DNA of 64,000 nt from Luidia sarsii (taxonomy: Eukaryota; Echinodermata; Asteroidea; Paxillosida; Luidiidae), in the NCBI GenBank assembly GCA_949987565.1, contig OX465113.1:5943551-6007550 (forward strand). The letters run 5' to 3'. The notes under the pieces were generated by a model. The model had not been told where the DNA came from, did no database searches, and was given only the letters and a program-made list of their open reading frames with translations. Of this stretch, positions 62,186 to 64,000 are shown in pieces; position 1 is the stretch's first letter; each line of letters opens with the position of its first letter. A program made the translations under genes and the position numbers.

Positions 62186-63136
62186 TTGCGTAGGGCCTAG
62201 GTCCTATTACTCTGCATGTGGTGGAATAGTTTAGGACCTCCAGGCTCGATTAGACTGGTGTAAAAAACGGTCCTGGCTACCAGTGCTGGTCATTTAGGGC
62301 AGTGGGCAGTTTATATCCAGATAATAAGACAGTTATACATTGGACATATCATAAGGAACTGGAAATAATAATATATGAGGATGTTGGACAAGCCAAGCCG
62401 GTTTTTTTTATACCAGGTCTTCCCTTTTCTGTACTGTGACACCGTAGGCCTATCCTACATGTTTCATGAACCTGTTTCCGCTTTCTTTGAGAAAGTTGTT
62501 ATACATGTAGTATTTATTGAAGGATCTATCTGTTTTAATGGAAACTGTCAAAATAAGATACCTGCGCCGCGGGAAGAAGACACAGCCATAAGTTAGCTAT
62601 TCTAAATCATAATCTATATTTTATAGTGTAAGCAGACGGCCAAATGCCATTAGTCACTGTGCATTGAATCCGATGAGGTTTACATCGCGTTCCCGAGGCT
62701 CAAAACATCAATCACAATCAGCTATAGGCTGGCCCCAAAATATGGATGGCTGGCTGAAGCCTGTCGGTGCGGAGTTAAGCGAATGTTTTTCGATCATGTG
62801 ATTTAATTGACACCTTTCCGCCTCCAGTGTCAATCGTCTGGGATAAACATCAGAACACTGACATGTGAAGTGCAGCCGTTTTAAGGTGCTGTCGCCCGAC
62901 TTATCGGCCAGTAAATTCTTTGACACTTCTATGCACGCGACTCATCAGTTCCGCTCCACTCTATCCCCATCAAATGCTGAGCTGCCCTGATCTCCCAAAC
63001 TGCCCCCGCCTACTCACCATTTAAAACAATAATGGAGCGTGTTCAGCGCAGCAGCCATTGCATGTCGTGATGTCATTATTCACCCTACACCGATTTTGAT
63101 GAGTTATTATGGCGCGCCAGTTTTGGCGCGCTGTCC
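62186..63136. other. Intergenic DNA
   Basis: No gene recognised. It ends with 'ggcgcgccagttttggcgcg' (63,111-63,130), which contains an E2F-like TTTTGGCGCG directly before the pyrimidine tract. Confidence 0.5.
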
Positions 63137-63333
63137 TTTTTCACTCTCTCTCTCTCTCCCCACATCTCTCTCCGTCTCTCCATCTCTCTCCCTATCTCTC
63201 CCTTTCTCTACCTTTCCACCTCTCTCTACCTCTCTCCACCTCTCTCTCCCTCCCCACCTCTCTCTCCCCACCTCTCTCTCTCTCCATCTCTCCCCCTCTT
63301 TCTCTCTTTCCCTCGCTCTCTTTCCCCCCTCTT

Positions 63334-63377
<44 letters not shown>

Positions 63378-63755
63378 CCCCTCTCTCTATCTCTCTCCCT
63401 CTCTCTCTCCCTCTCTCTTTCCCTATATCTCTCTCTCCCTCTCTCCCTCTTTCCCTCTCTCTCCCTCTCTCCCTCTATCTCTATCTATCTCTCAATCTCT
63501 ATCTCCCCCTCTCCCCCTCTCTCTCTCCCCTCTCTCTCACTCCCTCTCTCTCCCCATCTCTCTCTCTCTCTCTCTCTCTTTCTCCCCCTCTCTCTCTCTA
63601 TCTCTATCTCTATCTATATCTCTCTCCTTCTCCCCCTCTCTCTCTATATTATATATATATATATGTATATATCTCCCCCTCTCTCTCCCTCTCTCTCTCC
63701 CTCCCTCTCTCCCCCTCTCTATCTCTTTGTCCCTCTTCCCTATTTCCCTCTTTCA
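63137..63755 (+). repeat. CT-rich low-complexity tract
   Basis: About 620 bases of (TC)n with frequent CCC, CCAC, TTTC and TATC interruptions and an internal TATA run at about 63,644-63,672. The plus strand is almost entirely pyrimidine. The Ser/Leu/Pro-rich frames are artefacts. Confidence 0.93.
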
Positions 63756-64000
63756 CTTATAGGTAGGCCAGGCTGCGCTAGTAATCGTCTTCTTTTCGGG
63801 TTTTCGGTTGGCTGTGATGTGATGATGGTAATCACACGCATGGCCGCCCGTTACAGCGATAAGATAGCCCGAGGGTTGGCCAAGCCCTGATCCGGCCGAG
63901 ATGTGGAATCAACGCCTCAGTGAAACCCGCCTTCCTCCCTCGGTGCCCATATCCACAAGCAGGGCGCGGGCACATTGGACGGCAGTCATTATGATTCACC
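63756..64000. other. Window edge, nothing recognised
   Basis: Mixed-composition sequence after the pyrimidine tract. It could be the start of a gene region outside the window, but no exon is visible. Confidence 0.4.

Noticed and set aside
63039..63890. 283-codon Ser/Leu/Pro frame
   Set aside because: Lies almost wholly in the CT-rich tract, with a parallel open frame in another phase.

Overview
The window is eukaryotic nuclear DNA from an animal, not prokaryotic. The case rests on one intact intronless animal transcription-factor gene of the FoxD forkhead class, very long simple-sequence arrays, several families of short inverted-repeat elements, and a 200-base assembly gap. I infer a marine deuterostome, most likely an echinoderm. 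The palindrome TAGGCCTA is strikingly common (about 25 copies), and there are pieces of a 'tgcttagca...gatgaaat' repeat that I associate from memory with echinoderm and hemichordate genomes. The species is not established.

Layout. 1-13,000 has no recognisable gene. It holds a truncated family A element (1-205), nested retroposon-like units with GAA tails (1,225-2,151), the gap (3,801-4,000) and a 1.56-kb TCTG/TATATATTCG array (9,835-11,397). A 37-bp satellite of 51 monomers fills 13,035-14,930. 14,930-30,700 carries many repeats: a second family A copy, a (TC)n tract, a compound TGCCC/CAT array with strong G-quadruplex potential, a MITE with TA-type ends, an unusual nested inverted-repeat block (26,418-26,780), a TTAA-flanked MITE, and tRNA-derived sequence. 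30,700-44,650 is mostly unique AT-rich DNA with no gene I can support.

The only gene I can name is foxD, on the minus strand at 45,171-46,349. It is a single complete reading frame with a polyglutamine tract, an acidic stretch, a full forkhead domain and an eh1-type Groucho-binding motif. Its upstream side (46,350-47,500) contains short transcription-factor motifs. Further right come a 1.28-kb TGCCTC hexanucleotide array (49,876-51,158), an orphan CpG-dense block (52,317-52,530), more copies of families A, B and C, and a pyrimidine-rich tract (63,137-63,755).

The long open frames inside the tandem arrays are artefacts of stop-free repeat units. A developmental regulator isolated in tens of kilobases of non-coding DNA is the usual setting for cis-regulatory sequence. 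A few homeodomain-motif-dense segments are flagged on that basis, as inference only. I found no convincing novel multi-gene system.
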